Below, one piece after another: positions 27,857 to 37,503 of a DNA stretch of 64,000 bases. Position 1 is the stretch's first letter. Each line of letters starts with the position of its first letter. Both the position numbers and the translations under genes were made by a program. The notes below the pieces were generated by a model that worked only from the letters and a program-made list of their open reading frames with translations, was not told the origin of the DNA and did no database searches. Where the stretch lies: the NCBI RefSeq assembly GCF_011927945.1, contig NZ_JAATJM010000001.1, positions 2,068,303 through 2,132,302 of the forward strand, read 5' to 3'. This DNA is from Brevundimonas alba (GTDB taxonomy: Bacteria > Pseudomonadota > Alphaproteobacteria > Caulobacterales > Caulobacteraceae).

Positions 27857-29275
27857 TTAGGTCAGGACGATCGTGGCCAGACCGAGGAAGATCAGGAAGC
27901 CGAAGAAGTCCGTGGTCGCCGTTACGAATACCGCCGAGGACACGGCGGGGTCGAACTTCAGCTTCGAAAGGGTCAGGGGCGTCAGCACGCCCACGGTCGC
28001 CGCGACCAGCAGATTCAGCACCATGGCCGCCGCGATCACCAATCCGATCCGCCAATCCTCGTCCCTGAACCAAAGCGCTGTGGCGATGCCGATCAGCGGC
28101 GCGAGCACCATCCCGTTGGCCAGTCCCACAGCCAGTTCGCGCCAGAAGGTGCGGGGCGCGTTCGAGCTGTTCAGTTCGCGGGTGGCGAGGGCGCGCACGG
28201 TCACTGTCAGCGCCTGCGTTCCGGCGTTACCGCCGATGGCCGAAACGATCGGCATCAGGATGGCGAGGGCCACGATCTCCTGAATGGTCGCTTCGAACCA
28301 GCCGATGACGCTGGCTCCCAGCACGGCGGTGGCCAGGTTGATGGCCAGCCACGGCACCCGGCCGCGCACGATCTCGGCCACGTTCGAGCCGCGATCCTCG
28401 TCGGAAACGCCGGCGAGACGGAGGATGTCCTCCCGGTTCTCCTCCTGAAGCACGTTGACGATGTCGTCGACGGTGATCTGGCCCACGAGCCGGCCGGCGG
28501 CGTCGGTAACCGGGGCCGAAATCAGGTGGTATTTCTCGAAGATGTAGGCGACCTCTTCCTGGTCCTGATCGACGGTGATCTCGTTCACCGGGTCCATGAT
28601 CTCCGTGAGGGGCGTCACCCGCGGGGCGCGCAGCAGCCGGCTGATGGCCACGCCGCCGACCGGCTTGTTCAGCGGATCGACGACATAGATGTCGAAGAAC
28701 AGCTCGGGCAGTTCCTCGCCCTGCTTGCGGATGTGGTCGATGGTGTCGCCGACGTTCCAGAACTGGGGCGCGGCCATCACCTCGCGCTGCATCAGGCGCC
28801 CGGCGGAGTCTTCCTCGTAGCCAAGCGAGCTCTCGATGGCGGCGCGGTCGACCTCGGGCATGGCCGCGAGGACCTTCTCGCGCTGGTCGTCCTCGAGGTC
28901 CTCGACCACCGCGGCGGCGTCGTCGGAATCCAGTTCCTGCAGCGCCTCGGCGAGGGTCAGGTGCGGGACGCGCTCCAGCACCTCCTCGCGGATGCCGTCG
29001 TCGAGCTCGGGCAGGGTGTCGGCCAGCAGGTCCGGCGGGAGCCACAGCACCACCACGGCGCGGTGCTCGGACGTCAGGAAGCCCATCAGGTCGGCGACGT
29101 CGGCCGGGTGCAGGTCTTCCAGCAGCGAGCGAAGCTTCAGCCCGTCGCCGGCGTCGGAGGCGTCGACGACCTTTTCGACGAACGACGCCGTGAGGACGTA
29201 GTCCTCATCCAGCGCCACATGTTCGATTTCGTCGTCCTGAACAGGAGGCAGGGGGGCGGTTGCGGTGTTGCTCAC
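27857..29275 (-). CDS. mgtE: Magnesium transporter MgtE
   Basis: A 472-residue transporter. The acidic N domain (HPADVADLMGFL repeats, residues ~40-130), a CBS pair (~140-265; TPLTEIMDPVNEI and HLISAPVTDAAG) and five C-terminal helices with MPIVSAIGGNAGTQALT follow the MgtE order. CBS domains sense Mg2+ and close the pore. GTG 29275 is preceded by GGGAGG; the longer open frame is rejected because it would run across the tRNA-Leu gene. No Mg riboswitch is visible in the short leader. Confidence 0.92.
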   Translation of the reverse strand: MSNTATAPLPPVQDDEIEHVALDEDYVLTASFVEKVVDASDAGDGLKLRSLLEDLHPADVADLMGFLTSEHRAVVVLWLPPDLLADTLPELDDGIREEVLERVPHLTLAEALQELDSDDAAAVVEDLEDDQREKVLAAMPEVDRAAIESSLGYEEDSAGRLMQREVMAAPQFWNVGDTIDHIRKQGEELPELFFDIYVVDPLNKPVGGVAISRLLRAPRVTPLTEIMDPVNEITVDQDQEEVAYIFEKYHLISAPVTDAAGRLVGQITVDDIVNVLQEENREDILRLAGVSDEDRGSNVAEIVRGRVPWLAINLATAVLGASVIGWFEATIQEIVALAILMPIVSAIGGNAGTQALTVTVRALATRELNSSNAPRTFWRELAVGLANGMVLAPLIGIATALWFRDEDWRIGLVIAAAMVLNLLVAATVGVLTPLTLSKLKFDPAVSSAVFVTATTDFFGFLIFLGLATIVLT

Positions 29276-29334
29276 GCTCGGCCTCCCTGTTTTCAGATCA
29301 GCGTTCCGCCGATGTTTCGCCCTGTCAATTCTGA

Positions 29335-29421
29335 TGGTGCGGTCGAGAAGACTCGAACTTCCACTCCGGTTAGGGAACAGCGACCTCAACGCTGCGCGTC
29401 TACCAATTCCGCCACGACCGC
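29335..29421 (-). tRNA. tRNA-Leu (anticodon GAG)
   Basis: GCGGTCG pairs with CGACCGC, discriminator A, encoded CCA. The anticodon loop TTGAGGT is closed by GCAGCG/CGCTG. The long variable arm (TTCCC...GGAA region) marks a class II tRNA. Confidence 0.95.
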
Positions 29422-29472
29422 TCGCATCGGAGGGGGGCTGATAGCGGAGAGATGGCGCTATGCCAAGGGCAT

Positions 29473-29769
29473 TCAGGCGGCGCCGGCCATGAAGTCGTAG
29501 ACGTCCGCCGCGCGGGTCACGGTGATGGCGATACGGTCCTCGCGGATCTCGATCTCGCCGCGGGCAACGGGGTGGTTGTTGGCGAGGATCCAGACCTCGT
29601 CGTTTTCCGAGGCGTCGAGCGGAATCACCGCCCCGCGGCCCATCCGCAGCAGCTGGCTCATCGGCAGAACAGAGCGTCCCAGGACGACCGAAATCTCTAC
29701 GTCTACGGCTTCGATCTGTGACACGGGGTACTCTGACGCTGACTGGGACTTGGCAGGCGGATGTTGCAT
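29473..29769 (-). CDS. fliN: Flagellar switch protein FliN (SpoA domain)
   Basis: A 98-residue protein. The SpoA core [28 protein letters not shown]...[17 protein letters not shown] is the FliN signature. FliN forms part of the flagellar C-ring that receives CheY-P. ATG 29769 has GGGAG just upstream; a start at 29787 is possible. It is isolated from other switch genes here and is divergent from lipB with overlapping upstream regions. Confidence 0.85.
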   Translation of the reverse strand: MQHPPAKSQSASEYPVSQIEAVDVEISVVLGRSVLPMSQLLRMGRGAVIPLDASENDEVWILANNHPVARGEIEIREDRIAITVTRAADVYDFMAGAA

Positions 29770-29799
29770 GGCGCTCCCGATCCCCACATTGAGGGCGAC

Positions 29800-30516
29800 A
29801 TGCTTTCCCAGTCATTAAGCACGGCCGTATCGAAGCTGATCCGCGAGGACCGCGCTCCGGTGGAATGGGCGGTTTCGACCGGGCTCGTAGACTACCCCGC
29901 GGCCGTCGAGGCGATGGAGGCGCGGGCGGCGGCGATCGCGGCCGGCGAGGCGCCAGAGCTGGTCTGGCTGCTGGAACATCCGCCGCTCTATACGGCGGGG
30001 GTGTCGTCGAAGGACGACGACCTGCTGGACGCCGGTCGGTTCCCCGTCCACCGGACGGGCCGCGGCGGCCAGTTCACCTATCACGGGCCGGGCCAGCGCG
30101 TGGCCTATGTGATGCTGGACCTGAACCGGCGCGGCAAGGACGTGCGGGCCTTCGTTCGCGGGCTGGAGCAGTGGATCATCGGCGCCCTGGACGAGTTCGG
30201 CGTGCCCGCCGACGTGCGCGAGGGCCGGGTCGGGGTCTGGGTCGAGAGAAAAGGGCCGGGCTGGAGCCGCGAGGACAAGATCGCCGCCATCGGCGTCAAG
30301 GTCCGCAAATGGGTCAGCTTCCACGGCATCAGCCTGAACGTGGAGCCCGACCTGTCCCATTTCGGCGGCATCGTGCCGTGCGGCATCCATGAGCACGGGG
30401 TGACCAGCCTGGTCGATCTGGGCGTGCCGGCGACGATGGACGAGGCCGACGAGGCGCTGCGGACCAGCTTCCGGCGGGTGTTCGGCGCGTTGGCGGCGGG
30501 GCAGGCGCCGGTGTGA
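29800..30516 (+). CDS. lipB: Octanoyl-[ACP]-protein transferase
   Basis: A 238-residue enzyme that transfers octanoyl from acyl-carrier protein to lipoate-dependent enzymes. [24 protein letters not shown], the lysine in DKIAAIGVK (Lys160) and the acyl-cysteine Cys194 in GIVPCGI are all present at the normal spacing. ATG 29800 follows GAGGG; the longer frame from 29761 is possible but lacks such a site. Divergent from fliN. Confidence 0.92.
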   Translation: MLSQSLSTAVSKLIREDRAPVEWAVSTGLVDYPAAVEAMEARAAAIAAGEAPELVWLLEHPPLYTAGVSSKDDDLLDAGRFPVHRTGRGGQFTYHGPGQRVAYVMLDLNRRGKDVRAFVRGLEQWIIGALDEFGVPADVREGRVGVWVERKGPGWSREDKIAAIGVKVRKWVSFHGISLNVEPDLSHFGGIVPCGIHEHGVTSLVDLGVPATMDEADEALRTSFRRVFGALAAGQAPV

Positions 30517-30523
30517 ATGGGGC

Positions 30524-30713
30524 TCCCTCTCCCGGCGGGAGAGGGATTGAGCCTCCGGGAGCGAAGCGATCGGGTAAGGCGAAAGGGTGAGGGGCTTATG
30601 CTTGGGCAAGGCCCCTCACCAGTAGCCTCTCTCCAGTAGCCCCTCACCCTTTCGCGCAGCCAATCGCCCTGCGGGCGCTTGGGCGCTCAAGCCCTCTCCC
30701 GCCGGGAGAGGGA
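30524..30713. repeat. 190-base palindromic intergenic repeat
   Basis: Terminal arms TCCCTCTCCCGGCGGGAGAG and its near-complement at 30691-30713 are themselves palindromes. Inner arms AAGGGTGAGGGGC and GCCCCTCACC/CCCCTCACCCTTTCGC also pair. The whole fills the gap between lipB and the convergent OmpA-type gene. The same hairpin style recurs inside the terminase gene at 34199 and 34592. Confidence 0.7.
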
Positions 30714-30722
30714 CCGAGTTCG

Positions 30723-31274
30723 CTAGCTCAGCACCACGATAGCAACGCGGCGGTTCTGGGCGCGGCCTTCGGGGGTTTCGTTGGGGGCGACGGGGGCTTC
30801 TTCGCCGTAGGAGATGGTCGCCATGCGGTTCAGGGCGATGCCGTCGCGGCTGAGGAAGCGGCGGACCGCCTCGGCCCGGGCCTCGCCGAGCTTCTCATTG
30901 TATTCCGCGTCACCGACCGCGTCCGTATGGCCCTGGATTTCCAGATAGACGTTGCGGTTCTCGGCCTTGAGGCGCTGGACCAGTTCGCCGAGCCGCTGTT
31001 CGGCCTCGGGGGAGAGGGTGTGCTCGTCCGTCGGGAACTTCATCGAGTCGTCGGAGAGGACGACCTCGTAGAGGAATTTGCCTTCCGCGAGCTTGTGGGC
31101 GGCGTTGGCGCGGTTCAGGGCGTCGCCGGCCGTGCCCGCGACCTCGGTGACCCGGGTGTCGACCACGGCGAGGTTGTCGCGCACGAAGCGATGGCTGGCG
31201 CAGCCGCTGGCGGCGAAGCCGAGGGCGATCACCGCGCCGGTCAGGGCCGCGGTCCTGAGAGTGGATCTGTTCAA
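30723..31274 (-). CDS. OmpA-family lipoprotein
   Basis: A 183-residue protein. The lipoprotein signal ends at AASGC. An OmpA C-terminal peptidoglycan-binding domain fills the second half: YLEIQGHTDAVGDAEYNEKLGEARAEAV and ISYGEEAPVAPNETPEGRAQNRRV. It should anchor the envelope to peptidoglycan. The start is TTG 31274, eight bases after AAGGAGA. It is not the canonical Pal of the Tol operon, since no tol genes are adjacent. Confidence 0.85.
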   Translation of the reverse strand: MNRSTLRTAALTGAVIALGFAASGCASHRFVRDNLAVVDTRVTEVAGTAGDALNRANAAHKLAEGKFLYEVVLSDDSMKFPTDEHTLSPEAEQRLGELVQRLKAENRNVYLEIQGHTDAVGDAEYNEKLGEARAEAVRRFLSRDGIALNRMATISYGEEAPVAPNETPEGRAQNRRVAIVVLS

Positions 31275-31467
31275 GATAAAGTCTCCTTTGAATCCCCGAA
31301 GGCTCAGCTAGCTAAGCGGTCACGGCGGAGTGATGACGCGTAAAAGGCCAGAAAATGTCAGCTTGGCCGTAAGCAAAGGCCGTGAGTTCAGACGCCGCCA
31401 CGTTCCTGACGCGAGCGGGTGATCTGCAATACGGCGGCGATTACCTGCCGCTGCATTCGGAAGGCGC

Positions 31468-32334
31468 ATGGCTATACGGAACGCGGATCGAAGAGTGCTG
31501 AAATCCGGCGTGCGGCGGAAGTGGCTGGCCGCGGGCAGCGGCAGCATCGGCCTGCACCTTGCGCTGGCGGCGGCAGTCCTGCTGGCGCGGCCCGCCGGAG
31601 CGCCGCTGATCCCGCCGCAGCCGATCGCCGATCCGATCGAGGTGGTCCTGTTCCGTCCGCCTCCGCCGCCGCCCCCTCCGCCCGCCGTGCCTGAACCGCG
31701 CACGGGGGCCCCGGCCAAGGGCGGCGCCTCTGCCCCGCCGACGCCCGCGCCGCCCGAGCCCGAGCCGCCGCGCGCATCCCGACCTGCACCGCCGCGGCCC
31801 GCGCCGCGCGCCGCGCGGGTGGTCGCCCCGCCGCCCCCGCGGGTCGAGCCGCTGGCGGCCGCCGTCGAGGCGTCCGCGCCTGTCTTCGCCACCGTGGGAG
31901 AGGCCCAACTGGCGGCGGCGACCACGGCCGGCTCGGGCGCGGGGCAGGGCGCCGGATCGGGGCAGGGGACGGGTCAGGGGCCCGGAAACGGACCGGGCGC
32001 CGGCGGCGAGGGCGAGGGCTGCGACATGGTCCGCCGTCTTCAGGCGGCGCTTCGGGCCGATCCGGAGGTTCGCGCCGCCGTTGCGCAGGCGCACCGCACC
32101 ATCGCGCCGGGCCGCGCCCTGCTGGTCTGGGACGGCGACTGGATCCAGACGCCCGGGCAGGCCGGCAAGGGTCTGGCGGGGGTGCGTCAGGCCATCGCCC
32201 TGGAGGTGGCCTTCGCCCCCGAGGCCTGCCGCCGCCAGCCGATGCGGGGACTGGTCCTGATCACCTTCGCCGGCGGACCCCGCGTGGCGTTCGGCAAGGG
32301 GAACTGGCGCTGGACGGAGATGCTGGGGCGCTGA
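31468..32334 (+). CDS. TonB-like proline-rich envelope protein
   Basis: A 288-residue protein. One membrane helix lies at ~25-42 (GLHLALAAAVLLA). A long Pro/Ala/Arg region follows (PPPPPPPPP, PPTPAPPEPEPPRAS), then a Gly-rich spacer (GAGQGAGSGQGTGQGPG) and a C-terminal domain (~190-288) with two Cys. The layout is like a TonB or TolA family energy transducer, but the C-terminal domain is not a clear TonB domain. GGAAGG precedes the ATG. Function is unknown. Confidence 0.6.
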   Translation: MAIRNADRRVLKSGVRRKWLAAGSGSIGLHLALAAAVLLARPAGAPLIPPQPIADPIEVVLFRPPPPPPPPPAVPEPRTGAPAKGGASAPPTPAPPEPEPPRASRPAPPRPAPRAARVVAPPPPRVEPLAAAVEASAPVFATVGEAQLAAATTAGSGAGQGAGSGQGTGQGPGNGPGAGGEGEGCDMVRRLQAALRADPEVRAAVAQAHRTIAPGRALLVWDGDWIQTPGQAGKGLAGVRQAIALEVAFAPEACRRQPMRGLVLITFAGGPRVAFGKGNWRWTEMLGR

Positions 32335-32399
32335 GGCGCGGCTTCTAACCCGCGCCGGACGCCGGTAGGGATGTTCGACCGGCAGGGAGGACGCGGGCC

Positions 32400-33050
32400 A
32401 TGGGCGAACTGAGCATCTGGACCTATGACTGGGTTCCCGAAGGCCCCCGCGGGTTCGTGCGCGATCTCAGGCTGAGATGGGCCTGCGAGGAGGCGGGCCT
32501 CGACTATGCCGTGCATACGGTGCCGTTCGACGGCCGGGAGACCAACCATCTGGCGGATCAGCCGTTCGGCCAAATCCCGTTCCTGAAGGATCACGGGGTG
32601 GAGCTGTTCGAGAGCGGCGCCGGCCTGCTGCATCTCGCGCGGAAAAGCGAGACGCTGATGCCGCGCGATCCCGTGGGAGAGGCCGAAACGCTGCAATGGA
32701 CGATCGCGGCGCTAAACTCGGTCGAGATGGTCACGGTGCCGTGGTGGTTCCTGAAGCTGTGCGGGGATGCGGACAACGGCCTGACCCCATGGATGGTGTC
32801 GCGGCTCCATCATCTGGAACGCGTGCTGGGCGAGCAGGAATGGCTGGCCGCGGGCCGGTTCACCGTCGCCGACCTGCTGATGGCGGACGTGCTGCGCGTG
32901 TCGGATGTTCGCGCGTTCGGAGACCGACCGCGCACCGAGGCCTATGTGGCCCGGGTGACCGGCCGTCCGGCCTTCAGCAAGGCGCGCGCAGACCAGATGG
33001 CGCATTTCGAAGCGGGCGACCGGAAGCGGGCGGGCGCAGGCGCGAACTGA
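32400..33050 (+). CDS. Glutathione S-transferase family protein
   Basis: A 216-residue GST. The thioredoxin-like N-domain (SIWTYDWVPEG...LDYAVHTVPFDG, cis-Pro in FGQIPFLKD, ESGAGLLHLAR) is followed by the all-helical C-domain (LERVLGEQEWLAAGRFTVADLLMADVLR). The start is supported by GGGAGG upstream. The substrate is unknown. Confidence 0.85.
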   Translation: MGELSIWTYDWVPEGPRGFVRDLRLRWACEEAGLDYAVHTVPFDGRETNHLADQPFGQIPFLKDHGVELFESGAGLLHLARKSETLMPRDPVGEAETLQWTIAALNSVEMVTVPWWFLKLCGDADNGLTPWMVSRLHHLERVLGEQEWLAAGRFTVADLLMADVLRVSDVRAFGDRPRTEAYVARVTGRPAFSKARADQMAHFEAGDRKRAGAGAN

Positions 33051-33215
33051 CGCTCCGGCGGAGGGGGCGAACAGCCAAATACGGCCGGCAAGACTGCTAG
33101 CTATCCGCCGACTGTCTCCATACTTTTTCGAGCCAGGTTGTTGATATGGCTCGATATGACCTCCGGGCCAGCGTCACGAACGCGCCGCAGGAGAGGGCCG
33201 CCTGATAATGGGCGG

Positions 33216-35282
33216 ATGAGCAAGAAGACACGTACAGATCAGGCGGCGACACCTCGGACACCGGCGGCCTGGCCGGACGACAAGCCTTACAGGCAGAGCC
33301 CTTCGGGGATGTCGCCCAATGCCTATCGAGAGGCGGTGGCGCGGTATCTGGCGGGCGAGCCAATCCTCGACCTGTCGGTGGAGTATCGGGTGTCGGTAAG
33401 TAGCCTCTACCGGCACGCGCGCATCAACGGCATGCGCAAGCGCGACGTTGGCGCGCCCACGCGTCGCAAGGGGCCGTCGGCCGTGACAGTGCAGGCGCTG
33501 GAAGGAGGCGGGGTCGCCCTGACCTGCGGATCGCTGGGTTTTCGGCTTGACCGGGACGCGCCCGAAAGGACAGTCGACGTGCTGCTTGCCCAGATCGACA
33601 CGCTTTGCGGGGCCGACAACATACCGGCCGCCTCGGTGCGTCTGCGGTTTGTGGAGCAACTGCGGCGGGTGCTGATGGGGTGGCGAGGCGGGAGGCCGCC
33701 ATCGTCGGGCGAGGACGAGGTGGAGGAGGACGCCACCCCCGCGGCGCCTCCTCTCGAACTCCGCGAGGCGCAGAAGGCGCCGGACGGCCCATGGTCCACC
33801 TGGCTGTTCCTCGGCGGGCGCGGCGCCGGGAAAACGCTGGCCGGCGCCAGCTGGCTCGCCGACCAGGCCGAGGCTCTCGGCCCCGGCGGCCGTCTCGCCC
33901 TGATCGGCCCGACCCTGCACGATGTGCGCGAGGTCATGATCGAGGGCGTCAGCGGCCTCCGCTCGCTGCCCCGCTGGACCCGCGCCACCCGGCCCAAATT
34001 CCAGTCCTCCCGCCGCCGCCTGATCTTCGCCAACGGCTGCCAGGCCTACGCCTTCTCCGCCGAAGACCCCGACAGCCTGCGGGGGCCGCAGTTCAGCGCG
34101 GCGTGGGCGGACGAGTTCTGCGCCTGGCGGGGGAGTGGGCCTCGCGGAGCGGCGGAGACGCTGGCGCTGCTGCGGATGGGATTGCGCCTGCCGCTTCACC
34201 CCTCCACCGCTTCGCGGTCCCCCTCCCCATTGCATGGGGAGGAGACGGCGGCCGTTTCCGTCTCCTCCCTGCTCCGCGGGGAGGGGGACCCCGAAGGGGT
34301 GGAGGGGTCCTCGACCCACCCCCGCCTTGTCATCACCACCACCCCACGCCCGACCCGCGCCCTCGTCCGCCTCAAGGCCGAGGCCGCCTGCGTCTCCACT
34401 CACGCCGCGACATCCGACAACGCCGACCACCTCTCCCCCGGCTTCCTCAACAACCTGAACGCCCTCTACGGTGGCACCCGCCGCGCGGCCCAGGAGCTCG
34501 AAGGCCAGATCGTCGAACTGGACGGCGCGCTGTTCACGGCGGAGATGATGGCCAGGGCCAGACAGCCGCTTCCTTCCGCCGACGAACCGCGTCCTTCTCC
34601 CCTCGAGGGAGAAGGTGGCCCGGAGGGCCGGATGAGGGGGCTGCCAGCCTCATGCTCATCGGCCGACATTCAGCCGACCGACACAGCCCCCTCATCCGAG
34701 CGGCTGCGCCGCCCACCTTCTCCCTCGAGGGGAGAAGGAAACGCCGGCCGAACCTCCCCAAAATACGAAAAAGTCGTCGTCGCCATCGACCCCACCGCCT
34801 CCACCGGCGGCGCCGCCTGCGGCCTGATCGCCGCCGCCAGCTACCGCCGCGCGGACGGCACCCGCTGCGCCGTCATCCTCGCCGACCGCACCATCGCCGG
34901 CCTCGGCCCCGACGCCTGGGCCCGCCGCGCCGTCGCCCTCGCTGAGGAGTTCGACGCCTCCGCCATCGTCGCCGAGGTCAACCAGGGCGGCGACATGGTC
35001 CGCGCCGTGCTCAAGACCGCCGGCGCCACCCTGAAGATCCGTGAGGTCCACGCCACCCGCGGCAAATACATCCGCGCCGAACCCGTCGCCGCCCTCTACG
35101 AACAGGGCCGGATCCACCACGCCGGCGCCTTCGACGCGCTGGAGGGAGAGCTGATGGCCTTCGGCGGCGAGATGGAAGCCGCCGGCACGCTGGACCGGGC
35201 GGACGCGCTGGTGTGGGCGATCACCGACCTGCTGATCGACGCGAAGGACGGGGAAAGGGGGCCGAGGGTGCGGTGGTTGTGA
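33216..35282 (+). CDS. Terminase large subunit (GTA/phage DNA-packaging ATPase) with two palindromic-repeat insertions
   Basis: A 688-residue protein. Residues 30-~130 hold a helix-turn-helix (YLAGEPILDLSVEYRVSVSSLYRH). Then comes the packaging ATPase: Walker A GGRGAGKT (200-207) and Walker B AAWADEF (Asp299-Glu300). The C-terminal nuclease has Asp525 (VVAIDPTAS), Glu (AIVAEVNQGG) and Asp (DRADALVWA). Residues ~328-364 and ~459-508 are encoded by palindromic repeats and have no counterpart in the family as I know it. The reading frame stays open through both. No capsid or portal gene is adjacent, so it is an orphan. ATG 33216 is chosen over a TTG at 33138. Confidence 0.75.
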   Translation: MSKKTRTDQAATPRTPAAWPDDKPYRQSPSGMSPNAYREAVARYLAGEPILDLSVEYRVSVSSLYRHARINGMRKRDVGAPTRRKGPSAVTVQALEGGGVALTCGSLGFRLDRDAPERTVDVLLAQIDTLCGADNIPAASVRLRFVEQLRRVLMGWRGGRPPSSGEDEVEEDATPAAPPLELREAQKAPDGPWSTWLFLGGRGAGKTLAGASWLADQAEALGPGGRLALIGPTLHDVREVMIEGVSGLRSLPRWTRATRPKFQSSRRRLIFANGCQAYAFSAEDPDSLRGPQFSAAWADEFCAWRGSGPRGAAETLALLRMGLRLPLHPSTASRSPSPLHGEETAAVSVSSLLRGEGDPEGVEGSSTHPRLVITTTPRPTRALVRLKAEAACVSTHAATSDNADHLSPGFLNNLNALYGGTRRAAQELEGQIVELDGALFTAEMMARARQPLPSADEPRPSPLEGEGGPEGRMRGLPASCSSADIQPTDTAPSSERLRRPPSPSRGEGNAGRTSPKYEKVVVAIDPTASTGGAACGLIAAASYRRADGTRCAVILADRTIAGLGPDAWARRAVALAEEFDASAIVAEVNQGGDMVRAVLKTAGATLKIREVHATRGKYIRAEPVAALYEQGRIHHAGAFDALEGELMAFGGEMEAAGTLDRADALVWAITDLLIDAKDGERGPRVRWL
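34199..34307. repeat. Palindromic repeat inserted in frame in the terminase gene (copy 1)
   Basis: The 5' arm CCCCTCCACCGCTTCGCGGT, then CCCCTCCCC, pairs with the 3' arm GGGGACCCC...GGTGGAGGGG. There are only a few mismatches across the outer 24-base stem. The 109 bases plus flanks add ~37 residues between the Walker B region and the next conserved strand (RLVITTTPRPT). Confidence 0.75.
34592..34739. repeat. Palindromic repeat inserted in frame in the terminase gene (copy 2)
   Basis: The arm TCCTTCTCCCCTCGAGGGAG (continuing AAGGTGG) pairs with CCACCTTCTCC...AGAAGGA. Inner arms GGATGAGGGGGCTG and CAGCCCCCTCATCC also pair. The 148 bases add ~50 residues between the ATPase and nuclease halves without a stop codon. 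Confidence 0.8.
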
Positions 35283-35316
35283 GGGGGCTCGTGACGCAAA
35301 GCCGCCCTAGCGCAGT

Positions 35317-37308
<1,992 letters not shown>

Positions 37309-37503
37309 GCGTATCGGGGCTCTAAAGCGAACGTGATCGCCGGAACGGGACGCCGGCGGCTGGCCGCCCCGATTAGGCCGCGATCCCGGGCGAGTAAACC
37401 GGAGGGGGCGTTCATCCGAACGGGGTACGGGCTTGGCAAGCGCGGCTTCAATGGGCTTTAACGCTGCCCGTTCCCTGTTCCCACGGCCCCGGAGCCCGAC
37501 TTG

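Noticed and set aside
29276..29815. N-terminal extension of mgtE
   Set aside because: The frame stays open, but would cross a complete tRNA-Leu gene and lacks a ribosome site; GTG 29275 has GGGAGG.
34199..34739. Repeats as evidence that the terminase is a pseudogene
   Set aside because: The frame is open throughout, and the Walker and nuclease residues are intact; insertion rather than decay fits better.
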